A program made the translations under genes and the position numbers. Under the pieces are notes generated by a model. That model saw only the letters and a list, made by a program, of their open reading frames with translations, was not told where the DNA came from and did not search any database. From RGIG3528 sp045598045 (GTDB lineage Bacteria > Bacillota > Clostridia > Lachnospirales > Lachnospiraceae), in NCBI GenBank assembly GCA_045598045.1, contig JAZLLG010000058.1:1-9536 (forward strand): a DNA stretch of 9,536 nt, read 5' to 3'. This document shows positions 1-6,241 of the stretch, piece by piece (within the stretch, counting starts at the first letter, position 1; every line of letters begins with the position of its first letter).

Positions 1-135
1 GTTAGTATGTTCCCCACATCCAGCTTCCTTCAGATTCGAGGTCGCCCTCGACACCCTTGCCTTCGGCTATATCCTTCCCACTACCGGGCGGAATCGGGAC
101 TTTAACCCGTTAGAAACGTGCGCCGCTAGGCGCAC
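1..135 (-). mobile_element. 5' end of a group II intron (class C-like), partial
   Basis: Read on the minus strand, the sequence starts with GTGCGCC (135-129), matching the group II 5' consensus GUGYG. It continues with segments typical of domain I of bacterial class C introns as I remember them: an AGUCCCGA segment, a GGUAGU segment, GCAAGGGUGUC, and GAAUCUGAAGGAAGC. The order and spacing resemble the Oceanobacillus iheyensis group IIC intron. Group II introns are self-splicing retroelements that encode a reverse transcriptase/maturase; the ORF and domains II-VI would lie left of the window. The 5' exon is the serS terminator, the preferred kind of site for class C introns. The exact boundary could shift by about 3 nt because the junction reads GTGGTGCGCC. 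The call rests on recalled conserved segments, not an alignment. Confidence 0.8.
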
Positions 136-143
136 CACGAATA

Positions 144-171
144 AAAGCCCTTGTGGTTTCGCAAGGGCTTT
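144..171 (-). terminator. Intrinsic terminator of serS
   Basis: A perfect 10-bp stem (162-171 pairs with 144-153) with an 8-nt loop lies 10 bp past the serS stop codon. On the minus strand the stem is followed by TTTATT, only weakly U-rich, then CGTG and the intron start. On the plus strand it is followed by TTTATTTTA, so it could act in both directions. The group II intron sits about 8 bp beyond the stem. Confidence 0.85.
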
Positions 172-181
172 ATTTTATCAT

Positions 182-1471
182 TTATTTGTTGGGAACAAGC
201 TTTGTCTGACCGCCCATATAAGGCTGGAGAGCCTTCGGGATGTTTACTGTGCCATCTGCCTGGAGATTGTTCTCAAGGAACGCGATGAGCATACGAGGCG
301 GAGCAACAACGGTGTTGTTAAGCGTATGAGGAAGATACTTCTCGCCGTCCTTGCCGGATACTCTCATGCGAAGTCTTCTTGCCTGTGCGTCTCCGAGATT
401 TGAACATGAACCAACCTCGAAGTATTTCTTCTGACGAGGTGACCAAGCTTCAACATCAAGGCTCTTTACTTTAAGATCAGCAAGGTCTCCTGAGCAGCAT
501 TCAAGTGTTCTTACGGGAATGTCGAGGCTTCTGAAAAGATCAACCGTGTTCTGCCAAAGCTTCTCGAACCACATCGGGCTTTCTTCAGGCTTGCAGACAA
601 CAATCATTTCCTGCTTTTCGAACTGGTGGATACGATATACGCCACGCTCCTCAATGCCGTGAGCACCCTTTTCCTTACGGAAGCAAGGTGAATAGCTTGT
701 GAGTGTCTGAGGAAGTGTTTCCTCGGGGATAATCTGGTCAATGAACTTACCGATCATTGAGTGCTCGGATGTACCTATGAGGTAGAGGTCTTCGCCTTCA
801 ATTTTGTACATCATGGCATCCATCTCTGCAAAGCTCATAACGCCTGTAACAACATCGGCACGAATCATGAAGGGAGGTACGCAGTATTTGAAGCCACGTC
901 CGATCATAAAGTCTCTGGCGTAGGAAATGACTGCGGAATGAACTCTTGCGATGTCACCCATAAGGTAATAGAAGCCGTTTCCTGCAACTCTTCTTGCAGA
1001 ATCAAGGTCGATACCGTCAAAGCTTTCCATGATTTCGGTGTGATAAGGAATCTCAAAATCAGGAACCACAGGCTCACCGAACTTCTCTATTTCAACGTTC
1101 TCGGAATCATCTTTGCCGATGGGAACCGAAGGATCGATGATGTTGGGGATGGTCATCATAATGGTCTTAATCTTTTCAGCATATTCAGGCTCCTGCTTTT
1201 CGAGGTCCGCAAGTCTTGCAGAGAACTCAGCGACCTGCTTCTTTGCAGCCTCTGCTTCGTCCTTTTTGCCCTGTGCCATAAGTGCACCGATCTGCTTACT
1301 GATCTTATTCTTCTGCTCGCGGAGTGAGTCGGCTTCCTGCTTCATCTCCCTGTTCTTTTTGTCGAGCTCAATGACTTCGTCCACAAGGGGAAGCTTTGAG
1401 TCCTGAAATTTATTTCTAATGTTCTGCTTAACAATCTCAGGGTTCTCACGTAAAAACTTAATATCAATCAT
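182..1471 (-). CDS. serS: Seryl-tRNA synthetase
   Basis: Class II aminoacyl-tRNA synthetase that activates serine with ATP and charges tRNA-Ser (and tRNA-Sec where present) in the cytoplasm. The protein begins MIDIKFLRENPE, the usual SerRS start. An N-terminal antiparallel coiled-coil arm for the tRNA spans about residues 29-105. The catalytic core shows TSEHS (234-238), motif 2 FRKE (264-267) followed by HGIEERGVYRIHQFEKQEM, and the FEVGSCSN...QARR strand (351-366). Motif 3 ends in R393 and LIAFLEN. The core differs from the common bacterial form: TSEHS replaces TAEVP, and NNTVVAPPR replaces the usual GSGLAVGR. This is closer to archaeal-type or less common bacterial SerRS. An upstream in-frame ATG at 1483 is possible, but the ATG at 1471 has GGAG at a 6-nt spacing and gives the family N-terminus. 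No T-box leader was seen. Confidence 0.97.
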   Translation of the reverse strand: MIDIKFLRENPEIVKQNIRNKFQDSKLPLVDEVIELDKKNREMKQEADSLREQKNKISKQIGALMAQGKKDEAEAAKKQVAEFSARLADLEKQEPEYAEKIKTIMMTIPNIIDPSVPIGKDDSENVEIEKFGEPVVPDFEIPYHTEIMESFDGIDLDSARRVAGNGFYYLMGDIARVHSAVISYARDFMIGRGFKYCVPPFMIRADVVTGVMSFAEMDAMMYKIEGEDLYLIGTSEHSMIGKFIDQIIPEETLPQTLTSYSPCFRKEKGAHGIEERGVYRIHQFEKQEMIVVCKPEESPMWFEKLWQNTVDLFRSLDIPVRTLECCSGDLADLKVKSLDVEAWSPRQKKYFEVGSCSNLGDAQARRLRMRVSGKDGEKYLPHTLNNTVVAPPRMLIAFLENNLQADGTVNIPKALQPYMGGQTKLVPNK

Positions 1472-1516
1472 AAATGGCTCCATTCCGCGGAAATCCGCTA
1501 AAAAATATTAAGATGA

Positions 1517-1545
1517 ATTATAATCCAGTGATTTTCTTTTTTCAA
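1517..1545 (-). promoter_or_regulatory. Sigma-A promoter of serS
   Basis: On the minus strand, TTGAAA (1540-1545) and a perfect TATAAT (1517-1522) are separated by 17 bp. Transcription would start near 1510, giving a leader of about 40 nt, too short for a T-box. The promoter lies just downstream of the terminator of the preceding gene, so serS is probably a single-gene transcript. Confidence 0.85.
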
Positions 1546-1573
1546 GACGGTTATGAAAAAACAACAAATAAAA

Positions 1574-1600
1574 TGAGGAAAAGCTCTGCGCCCTTCCTCA
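1574..1600 (-). terminator. Intrinsic terminator of the CotH-family gene
   Basis: A 7-bp perfect stem (1574-1580 with 1594-1600) has a 13-nt loop. On the minus strand it is followed by TTTTATTTGTTG, 9 bp after the stop codon. The plus-strand side also has a T run (1602-1607). The stem is short, so efficiency is uncertain. Confidence 0.65.
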
Positions 1601-1608
1601 CTTTTTTA

Positions 1609-3255
1609 TCAGTCATAGCTTATTCCAAGATTTTTCTGAATGTAACGTTTGGAGTAGTTTGCTCTCTGCTTTGCCCATGCCACGATTTCCTTTGTGGCGC
1701 CGTCGAAGTTGTCTCTCCACACCCAGATGTCTCCGTCACCCTTTGCCTTAAGGATGGCAAGATAATTGTAAAACTCATCGATTTCATCGATTCGTTCGTC
1801 ATTCATCTGTTCAAGCACCTTTCCGATGTTCTGCTTTGAAAGAGCTCCCTTTGAAAGGCTCATTGTGAAATCGGCAAAAAACTGCTTGCACTCGTCTCTC
1901 TTCATAAGCGCTGTGAAAAGAGGCGCATACCGCTTATTATCGATTTCATTGCCATCTTCATCTTCGGTCTTCGGGGACATTACGTCCTCAAGGTTGTCGT
2001 AGTTTGCCATACATTCTTCATGACCGTAGAGTCCCATTGTGTAGTCCATGTCATGAAGGAGGAAGCGCCAACGTCCGTCATATACGGAACCTGTTGCTTC
2101 GTACGCCTCTCCATCCGGTGCATAGTAACGATAACATTTGTAGTTGTTGTCCGGCCAGTCTTTATTGCAGAGATAAATGTTATAAGCAAAGAATTTAAGG
2201 TAGCTTTCAACATCCATGAATTTCTCAAGCTTCTCATAATTCGCATCTACAGTGTAGTCAAGCTTAATAAACTCGTTATAGGCTTTATTGTACTCCGTGG
2301 CGGCCTTAACGACGATAGCGTCATCGTCATCGGTTTTCTTTTCCTGCTCTCCGCCTTCGCAGACTACGAATTCGCCTTCTTTGCCTTCTTCTCCGTAAAG
2401 TTCCTTGAAGTATTTGTCATCGTAAGATTCATGAAGCCAGTACAACCCTCTGTACTCACCATTAAGGAAATAAACTGCAGGAGCAACGCTTTCATAGACC
2501 TCGAAGCCGGCGTCTTTGGCGAGGGTCTGATTCAGTTCATCACGAATCCATGCAAACTGATAATCATTTCCGGAGTTTCTGAGAACAAGCTTTTTATACT
2601 TCTTCATGTTCTTTCCGGAGCCATCGAGCTTCTCTTTTCCAAAAAAGTTGTATTTGAACGTTTTTTGTTCAGGCTCGTATTCTTCTCTGGCAAAGAGCTT
2701 AATCGATTTTAAAAAGCTCTGTCTGGAATATGCACCATAAATTCTTAAGCCGCAATTTTGAGAGAGAATAAGCTCACCGTCGGGATTCCATACATCAATA
2801 TGAACAGTTCTCTCGCTCTCTCTTCCGCGAAGTTCGTAGTTTTCACCATAGAAAAGGCCGTCCGGCTTAAGTGTTAAGTCCTCGGGGTTTCCTGTTATCG
2901 AAAAGACGTATGTCGTGAATTCTCTTGTGACAGGCACATCAAGCTTTGCGTAGATGGAGTCAGGATCGAGCCCCGACTTATCGGATGAATCATCGGGATT
3001 GGGTTCGTCTCTTTTAATGATGTTGCCCTGTTCTGTCTGAGGAGTTGGTGTTGCCTGCTGAAGCCACCAATTCATCGGCTCCTCTGTATTATTTTTTTTG
3101 TCTGTTTTATTATCAGGCTCCTTTTCTTCATCAGGAGTCACCTCCGGAGAAACTGCTTCCGTGGGAACCGCTTCATTCCGGGCCGGTTTGCCTGTGCATC
3201 CTCCAAGGAGAAAGACTGATGCGCACACAATCATGTAAAACAGAATTTTTTTCAT
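1609..3255 (-). CDS. CotH-kinase-family lipoprotein
   Basis: 548-residue predicted lipoprotein. A lysine-started hydrophobic signal ends in the lipobox LLGGC, giving a lipidated Cys20. A low-complexity acidic linker rich in Pro, Thr and Glu (about 22-100) would hold the domain off the membrane. Residues 105-195 look like a beta-rich domain of the kind often placed before CotH modules. The CotH core follows: RNSGND (226-231), WIRDEL (236-241), VYFLNGEYRGLYWLHE (261-276), NKDWPDNN (364-371) and WRFLLHDMDY (396-405). CotH proteins are atypical kinases; the Bacillus subtilis member phosphorylates spore coat proteins, and the Asp of the HDMDY segment fits a metal-binding role. A lipidated surface form suggests a cell-envelope rather than a spore substrate, but the target here is unknown. 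The start is supported by GAGG (3264-3267) 8 nt upstream. The gene is bounded by terminators on both sides, so it is probably monocistronic. Confidence 0.88.
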   Translation of the reverse strand: MKKILFYMIVCASVFLLGGCTGKPARNEAVPTEAVSPEVTPDEEKEPDNKTDKKNNTEEPMNWWLQQATPTPQTEQGNIIKRDEPNPDDSSDKSGLDPDSIYAKLDVPVTREFTTYVFSITGNPEDLTLKPDGLFYGENYELRGRESERTVHIDVWNPDGELILSQNCGLRIYGAYSRQSFLKSIKLFAREEYEPEQKTFKYNFFGKEKLDGSGKNMKKYKKLVLRNSGNDYQFAWIRDELNQTLAKDAGFEVYESVAPAVYFLNGEYRGLYWLHESYDDKYFKELYGEEGKEGEFVVCEGGEQEKKTDDDDAIVVKAATEYNKAYNEFIKLDYTVDANYEKLEKFMDVESYLKFFAYNIYLCNKDWPDNNYKCYRYYAPDGEAYEATGSVYDGRWRFLLHDMDYTMGLYGHEECMANYDNLEDVMSPKTEDEDGNEIDNKRYAPLFTALMKRDECKQFFADFTMSLSKGALSKQNIGKVLEQMNDERIDEIDEFYNYLAILKAKGDGDIWVWRDNFDGATKEIVAWAKQRANYSKRYIQKNLGISYD

Positions 3256-3354
3256 TTTAAACGCCTCACATTAAAATCTTTATTTAATCTTCTATATCAT
3301 TTCACATAAATATGTTTTTTCTTTGAATAAAGACAATTGTTTTGTGCAAAGAAA

Positions 3355-3399
3355 AAACAGCTTGTCAGATAGTAACACATTATCCCACACAAGCTGTTT
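3355..3399 (-). terminator. Intrinsic terminator of the PHP gene
   Basis: A perfect 11-bp stem (3389-3399 with 3355-3365) carries a 23-nt loop in which GATA/TATC can form an inner stem. On the minus strand it ends in a TTTTTTCTTT tract. It lies about 50 bp after the stop codon of the PHP gene and separates it from the CotH gene. Confidence 0.82.
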
Positions 3400-3450
3400 C
3401 TTGTCATCATCTATTTTGCTGTCCTTTTAGCAAATCTTGCTTATGAAGCA

Positions 3451-4323
3451 TTATAAATCCTTATAAAAGGTGAGATTGGCAAGCCCTTCTCCTACCCTCG
3501 AAGCAACATGCGCATCCGAGCCGAATGTGTGTCTGTCTCCGCCGAAAGCATGATACTTTTCCAGTATTTCCTTTGTCGGATGAACGTGGCCATACGTTTT
3601 GCCTGCTCCTCCCGTATTGATTTCAAGAGCAACCTTTCTTCGAATGATTGTCTTAAGAATGTCATCAATGGAGTGACTGTGTTTTTCATACAAGCTGTCG
3701 GCAAACTCGTTTATCAGTTCTCTGTCGTTCTTCATATCCTCCATTGTCGGAAGATACCGGGCAATATAATCGATGTGAGCCAATGAATCAAAGCTTTCGT
3801 ACTCATGGACTGCCTGTTGCAGTTCAAAGAAGTATTCGTCAATATAGTCATCGTAGTCACACGTCCAATTGTCAGAGAAACAGGGATCCTTGTCATCAAC
3901 AAGATGCAGTGAGCCGAGGCAGAAATCAAATTTGTAATGTTTCCGAAGATACTCGTACTCCTTAACAAGATCGGGTCTTTCAGGGCGAAGTCCGAACTCC
4001 GCACCGATTTTAATGTCAATCTTTCCTTCATACTTTTTTCTCAAGGCCGTAAGCTCGGCGAAATACCCTTCCGGGTTAAAGGTAAAAATGGGGAGCTTTT
4101 CATTGGCAGAAAGTCGGTTTAACTTACGTTTGAGTATCTGTCCGTCAGTTCCCATCTCATCTTCAATCGGCTCACGCATGCTTTCCGGCCAGTCCAGATC
4201 CATATGATCGGTGAAACATATTGAATAAAGCCCCTTGTCTATGGCTGCCTTTACAATATTTTCCGGGGTTTCACTACTGTCGGATGAATAGTATGAATGA
4301 ATGTGATAATCGGATATCTTCAA
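3451..4323 (-). CDS. PHP-domain phosphoesterase, histidinol-phosphatase (HisJ) family
   Basis: 290-residue soluble metal-dependent phosphoesterase of the PHP superfamily. HisJ members dephosphorylate histidinol phosphate in histidine synthesis. The metal-binding signature is complete in order: HIH (7-9), FTDH (37-40), GAEFGL with E109, GSLH (137-140), AHID (182-185) and GSDAH (268-272). Length fits the HisJ family. No other his genes are in view, so it may act on another phosphate monoester; the substrate is inferred only from family resemblance. The likely start is TTG at 4321-4323, because AGGAG lies 6 nt upstream and the protein then opens MKISDYHIHS as expected. A longer frame opening at 4368 has no ribosome binding site. 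The gap to the upstream GGDEF-RHH gene is 96 bp without a clear terminator, so co-transcription is possible. Confidence 0.88.
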   Translation of the reverse strand: MKISDYHIHSYYSSDSSETPENIVKAAIDKGLYSICFTDHMDLDWPESMREPIEDEMGTDGQILKRKLNRLSANEKLPIFTFNPEGYFAELTALRKKYEGKIDIKIGAEFGLRPERPDLVKEYEYLRKHYKFDFCLGSLHLVDDKDPCFSDNWTCDYDDYIDEYFFELQQAVHEYESFDSLAHIDYIARYLPTMEDMKNDRELINEFADSLYEKHSHSIDDILKTIIRRKVALEINTGGAGKTYGHVHPTKEILEKYHAFGGDRHTFGSDAHVASRVGEGLANLTFYKDL

Positions 4324-4329
4324 GTTTGT

Positions 4330-4334
4330 CTCCT
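4330..4334 (-). promoter_or_regulatory. Ribosome binding site that sets the TTG start of the PHP gene
   Basis: AGGAG on the minus strand, 6 nt before TTG (4323). It lies at the 3' edge of a small structured leader in which GTTGT can pair with ACAAC and GGCTT with AAGCC, followed by a CCGGCCGG stretch. The pairing could influence access to this site, but that is inference. Confidence 0.7.
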
Positions 4335-4391
4335 GTTGTTCCGGCCGGCAGGCTTCCCAAGCCCACAACCGATGTGTTGATTTAGCAAGTC

Positions 4392-4397
4392 ATTATA
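4392..4397 (-). promoter_or_regulatory. Possible -10 element of the PHP gene
   Basis: A perfect TATAAT on the minus strand lies about 70 bp before the TTG start and 22 bp past the stop of the upstream gene. No convincing -35 hexamer is seen at 16-18 bp; the best TTTAGC is 21 bp away. It may be weak or incidental. Confidence 0.3.
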
Positions 4398-4419
4398 ATT
4401 CGCTTTATTTTTTTATCGG

Positions 4420-5067
4420 CTAAACTCTGTATTTCTTTAACAGCATATCCAGAGCTTCTCTCAGCAGAATAGCTTCTCCGACGCCCTCACGTTTTGAAAG
4501 CTTGGTAAGGCTTTGAAGCTGTGCCTGTGTATAGTGTGACGTCTTCGGAACCATCTTTTCTTCTCTGGCAAGGCCTACTTTGTCACGCCCGTTCAGCTTC
4601 ACACGGAACATCGCCCCATCAGCTTTTCTTACCAGTTCCGCAACTCTGTTTGCATCTTCGAAAGCCTCTGCAATGCCTATGCTGATAGTCAGTCTGCTGC
4701 CATCGGGTTCTTTCACATTAAGTTTGTTTTTAATTTCGTTCATGAGAAGGAACACGTCTTCTTTTGTAGTTTCGGTGTGGAAAAGGAAAGCGAACTGGTC
4801 ACCTCCGACTCTGTACGCTTCGGCGCCGTTTTCTTTTGCACTTTTTTTGATGTATTCACCAACGGCTATGAGAATCTTGTCTCCTGCCTCATGACCAAAA
4901 TCCTTATTGATGTGATCAAAATGATCCACATCTGCCAAGGCTATGATGATAGGGTCACCGCTCTCTGCGTCATCAGCTTCCATAAGCGCTGTAAGATCGT
5001 TTTCAAAGGTGTCACCAAGTTTCATCTTTAATGCATCATTTACTGCATTACCATCCTTATTTGCCAT
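4420..5067 (-). CDS. GGDEF-domain protein with C-terminal ribbon-helix-helix domain
   Basis: 215-residue soluble protein with no signal or membrane segment. Residues 36-168 are a GGDEF fold: DVDHFDHINKDFGHEAGD (46-63) carries the metal- and GTP-binding D, F, N and GH...GD positions. The signature loop is GGDQF (88-92), and KADGAMFRVKLNGRDKVG (148-165) is the usual closing segment. In diguanylate cyclases, which make cyclic di-GMP, the fourth signature residue is a catalytic Glu. Gln here predicts reduced or no cyclase activity. No RxxD inhibitory site precedes the loop. Residues 176-215 (SHYTQAQLQSLTKLSK then REGVGEAILLREALDMLLKK) match a CopG/Arc-type ribbon-helix-helix, a dimeric DNA-binding fold. 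The inferred role is a nucleotide-sensing regulator. The start has AGGAGG (5075-5080) at 7 nt. Its promoter is flanked by matching palindromes, suggesting autoregulation. Confidence 0.87.
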   Translation of the reverse strand: MANKDGNAVNDALKMKLGDTFENDLTALMEADDAESGDPIIIALADVDHFDHINKDFGHEAGDKILIAVGEYIKKSAKENGAEAYRVGGDQFAFLFHTETTKEDVFLLMNEIKNKLNVKEPDGSRLTISIGIAEAFEDANRVAELVRKADGAMFRVKLNGRDKVGLAREEKMVPKTSHYTQAQLQSLTKLSKREGVGEAILLREALDMLLKKYRV

Positions 5068-5087
5068 GTCATTACCTCCTGTTTACG

Positions 5088-5105
5088 CTTTCCGTGGTCG
5101 GAAAG
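5088..5105 (-). other. Short hairpin in the GGDEF-RHH leader
   Basis: CTTTCCG and CGGAAAG form a perfect 7-bp stem with a 4-nt loop, 7 bp before the Shine-Dalgarno sequence. No T run follows, so it is not a terminator. It may shape translation of the roughly 105-nt leader. Confidence 0.5.
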
Positions 5106-5143
5106 GATTACTGAATTAATAATGTGAGCTCAGTCATATATTT

Positions 5144-5170
5144 GAGATATTACCCGCGCCGTAATATCTC
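5144..5170. promoter_or_regulatory. Downstream candidate operator: perfect inverted repeat at the transcription start
   Basis: GAGATATTAC and GTAATATCTC are perfect 10-bp arms around a 7-bp GC-rich centre. Written by its core it is ATATTA-N9-TAATAT (5147-5152 and 5162-5167). It begins about 3 bp after the predicted start of the GGDEF-RHH transcript. It could be a protein site in DNA or a 5'-end RNA hairpin. The shared core with the upstream palindrome favours a protein site. Confidence 0.6.
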
Positions 5171-5179
5171 GAAACGCAT

Positions 5180-5207
5180 ATTATCATATAAGCTAATACT
5201 TTGTCAA
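5180..5207 (-). promoter_or_regulatory. Sigma-A promoter of the GGDEF-RHH gene
   Basis: Consensus TTGACA (5202-5207) and GATAAT (5180-5185) on the minus strand are 16 bp apart. The start would be near 5173. The -35 element overlaps one palindrome by 2 bp, and the start site abuts a second, so a dimeric regulator could block it from both sides. Confidence 0.8.
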
Positions 5208-5228
5208 TATTATTTCTGAAATAATATT
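5206..5228. promoter_or_regulatory. Upstream candidate operator: perfect 23-bp palindrome at the -35 element
   Basis: AATATTATTTC, a single central T, and GAAATAATATT form perfect 11-bp arms. The core is ATATTA-N9-TAATAT (5207-5212 and 5222-5227), the same core and gap as the palindrome at 5144-5170. Their centres are 60 bp apart, on either side of the promoter. Confidence 0.6.
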
Positions 5229-5305
5229 TGTATCGGATTATTTTCCAGATATTAGAATCAGACTTTTCACATGCGCTCGTTCTATTTATGTTATGCTCAG
5301 AAGCT

Positions 5306-5456
5306 GCTCTACGGATAAGTTTCCTCATTCTCGATTCTTATCCGTAAAGCCTGCAACGGCCGCTACGGATAAGCGTCCACTTTTTCGTCTTTTATACGTA
5401 GTGCCTGCCGGATACGCTACGGATAAGTACCCTCATTCCTGACATTTATCCGTAAA
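5306..5456. repeat. Three tandem 54-bp units, each an imperfect palindrome
   Basis: TACGGATAAG recurs at 5310, 5364 and 5418, exactly 54 bp apart. Its reverse complement CTTATCCGTA, with 0 to 2 changes, recurs at 5337, 5391 and 5445, again 54 bp apart. Unit 1 has perfect 10-bp arms around a 17-nt loop and extends to 13 pairs with one mismatch; units 2 and 3 are slightly degraded. Parts of the loop (CCTCATT in units 1 and 3) and the following AAAGCCT/AGTGCCT are also shared. A fragment CGGATAAA at 5471-5478 looks like the start of a fourth unit. They lie between divergent genes. They could be clustered protein sites, a dispersed genomic hairpin repeat, or transcription-blocking hairpins. Confidence 0.85.
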
Positions 5457-5499
5457 GCCTTTAACCGGTTCGGATAAATTAACTTGTTCACATTACTTA

Positions 5500-5529
5500 T
5501 TGACTTTTTCAGGCATTGCGTTGTACAGT
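5500..5529 (+). promoter_or_regulatory. Probable promoter of udk
   Basis: TTGACT (5500-5505) and TACAGT (5524-5529) are separated by 18 bp, giving a leader of about 48 nt before the udk ATG. The -10 element is a moderate match. It lies 22 bp beyond the last fragment of the 54-bp repeat array. Confidence 0.6.
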
Positions 5530-5583
5530 ATGAGCAGCTCAGAGCTTAGGTTCGGAAAAGACCTGATTATTTAGGAGGATTTC

Positions 5584-6198
5584 ATGGAAAAAATAATGAT
5601 GATAGGCATTGCCGGTGGCACCGGAAGCGGCAAGACAACAATAACCGAAAGGCTTAAACAGCGTTTTGGCAGTAACGTAACTGTGATTAATCACGATAAT
5701 TACTACAAAGCCCATGACAATCTTTCTTATGAAGAGCGTTCAAAACTCAACTACGACCATCCCGATGCTCTCGATACGGATCTTATGATCCAGCATCTCA
5801 AGGAGCTTCGCGAAGGAAAAAGTATCGTATCCCCTATCTATGACTTCACCATTCACAATCGTTCAAAAGAAACAAAAACCATTTCGCCGAATAAAGTTAT
5901 GATTGTGGAAGGAATTCTCATCTACACAAATCCCGAGCTTTGCGACCTTCTCGACATTAAGCTTTTTGTCGATGCCGACGCCGACGTCAGAATACTTCGC
6001 CGTATCGAACGTGACGTAAAAGAGCGTGGCCGAAGCATCGATTCCATAATTTCCCAATACCTCACAACCGTTAAGCCGATGCATGAGCAGTTTGTTGAGC
6101 CAAGCAAGAAAAACGCCGACATCATCATTCCCGAGGGCGGTCACAATCTTGTTGCTCTCGACATGATAATGAACAGAATCGAAAATCACCTCCGCTAA
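5584..6198 (+). CDS. udk: Uridine kinase
   Basis: Cytoplasmic pyrimidine-salvage enzyme that phosphorylates uridine and cytidine to UMP and CMP using ATP or GTP. The P-loop is GGTGSGKT (11-18). Further family marks are NHDNYYK (36-42), with Asp38 as likely catalytic base, NYDHPDALDTD (56-66), SPIYDFTIHNRS (nucleoside-binding region), VMIVEGIL (Walker B-like strand) and the lid segment RDVKERGRS. The 204-residue length is typical. The start is fixed by AGGAGG (5573-5578) 5 nt upstream and by the expected N-terminus. It has its own promoter and only a weak terminator-like hairpin downstream, inside the promoter of the next cassette. The divergent neighbour is the GGDEF-RHH gene; no functional link is evident. 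Confidence 0.95.
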   Translation: MEKIMMIGIAGGTGSGKTTITERLKQRFGSNVTVINHDNYYKAHDNLSYEERSKLNYDHPDALDTDLMIQHLKELREGKSIVSPIYDFTIHNRSKETKTISPNKVMIVEGILIYTNPELCDLLDIKLFVDADADVRILRRIERDVKERGRSIDSIISQYLTTVKPMHEQFVEPSKKNADIIIPEGGHNLVALDMIMNRIENHLR

Positions 6199-6219
6199 GT
6201 AGTTGTCCTGTTCATTTCC

Positions 6220-6241
6220 ATGCAATACCCCCTTGCATTTT
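6220..6241 (+). terminator. Weak terminator-like hairpin after udk
   Basis: ATGCAA (6220-6225) pairs with TTGCAT (6233-6238) around a TACCCCC loop and is followed by TTTC. The stem has 6 bp and little GC, so termination would be inefficient. Its right arm is also the -35 element of the next promoter. udk messages may continue into the fluoride-sensing leader. Confidence 0.4.

Noticed and set aside
761..1327. 188-codon plus-strand open frame
   Set aside because: It is antisense to serS, whose protein is unambiguous. It lacks recognisable domains and a ribosome binding site.
1472..1608. T-box leader for serS
   Set aside because: The promoter places the start near 1510, leaving about 40 nt of leader. 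No T-box sequence or specifier stem fits.
2020..2712. 230-codon plus-strand open frame
   Set aside because: It lies wholly inside the CotH-family gene on the opposite strand, has no ribosome binding site, and its composition mirrors that gene.
3413..3434. TTTGCT/AGCAAA hairpin after the PHP gene as a terminator
   Set aside because: The stem has only 6 AT-rich pairs and no T run. The stronger hairpin at 3355-3399 fits better.
5068..5173. Cyclic di-GMP (GEMM) riboswitch in the leader of the GGDEF gene
   Set aside because: The leader lacks the conserved GEMM core segments; only two simple hairpins are present.
5134..5328. 64-codon minus-strand frame upstream of the GGDEF gene
   Set aside because: It covers the promoter, both palindromes and part of a repeat; it has no ribosome binding site and no protein-like character.
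5306..5478. Short regular repeats suggesting a CRISPR array
   Set aside because: The period is 54 bp, but the conserved parts are two palindromic arms per unit, and the segments between are partly conserved rather than unique spacers. There are only three units, with no cas genes in view.
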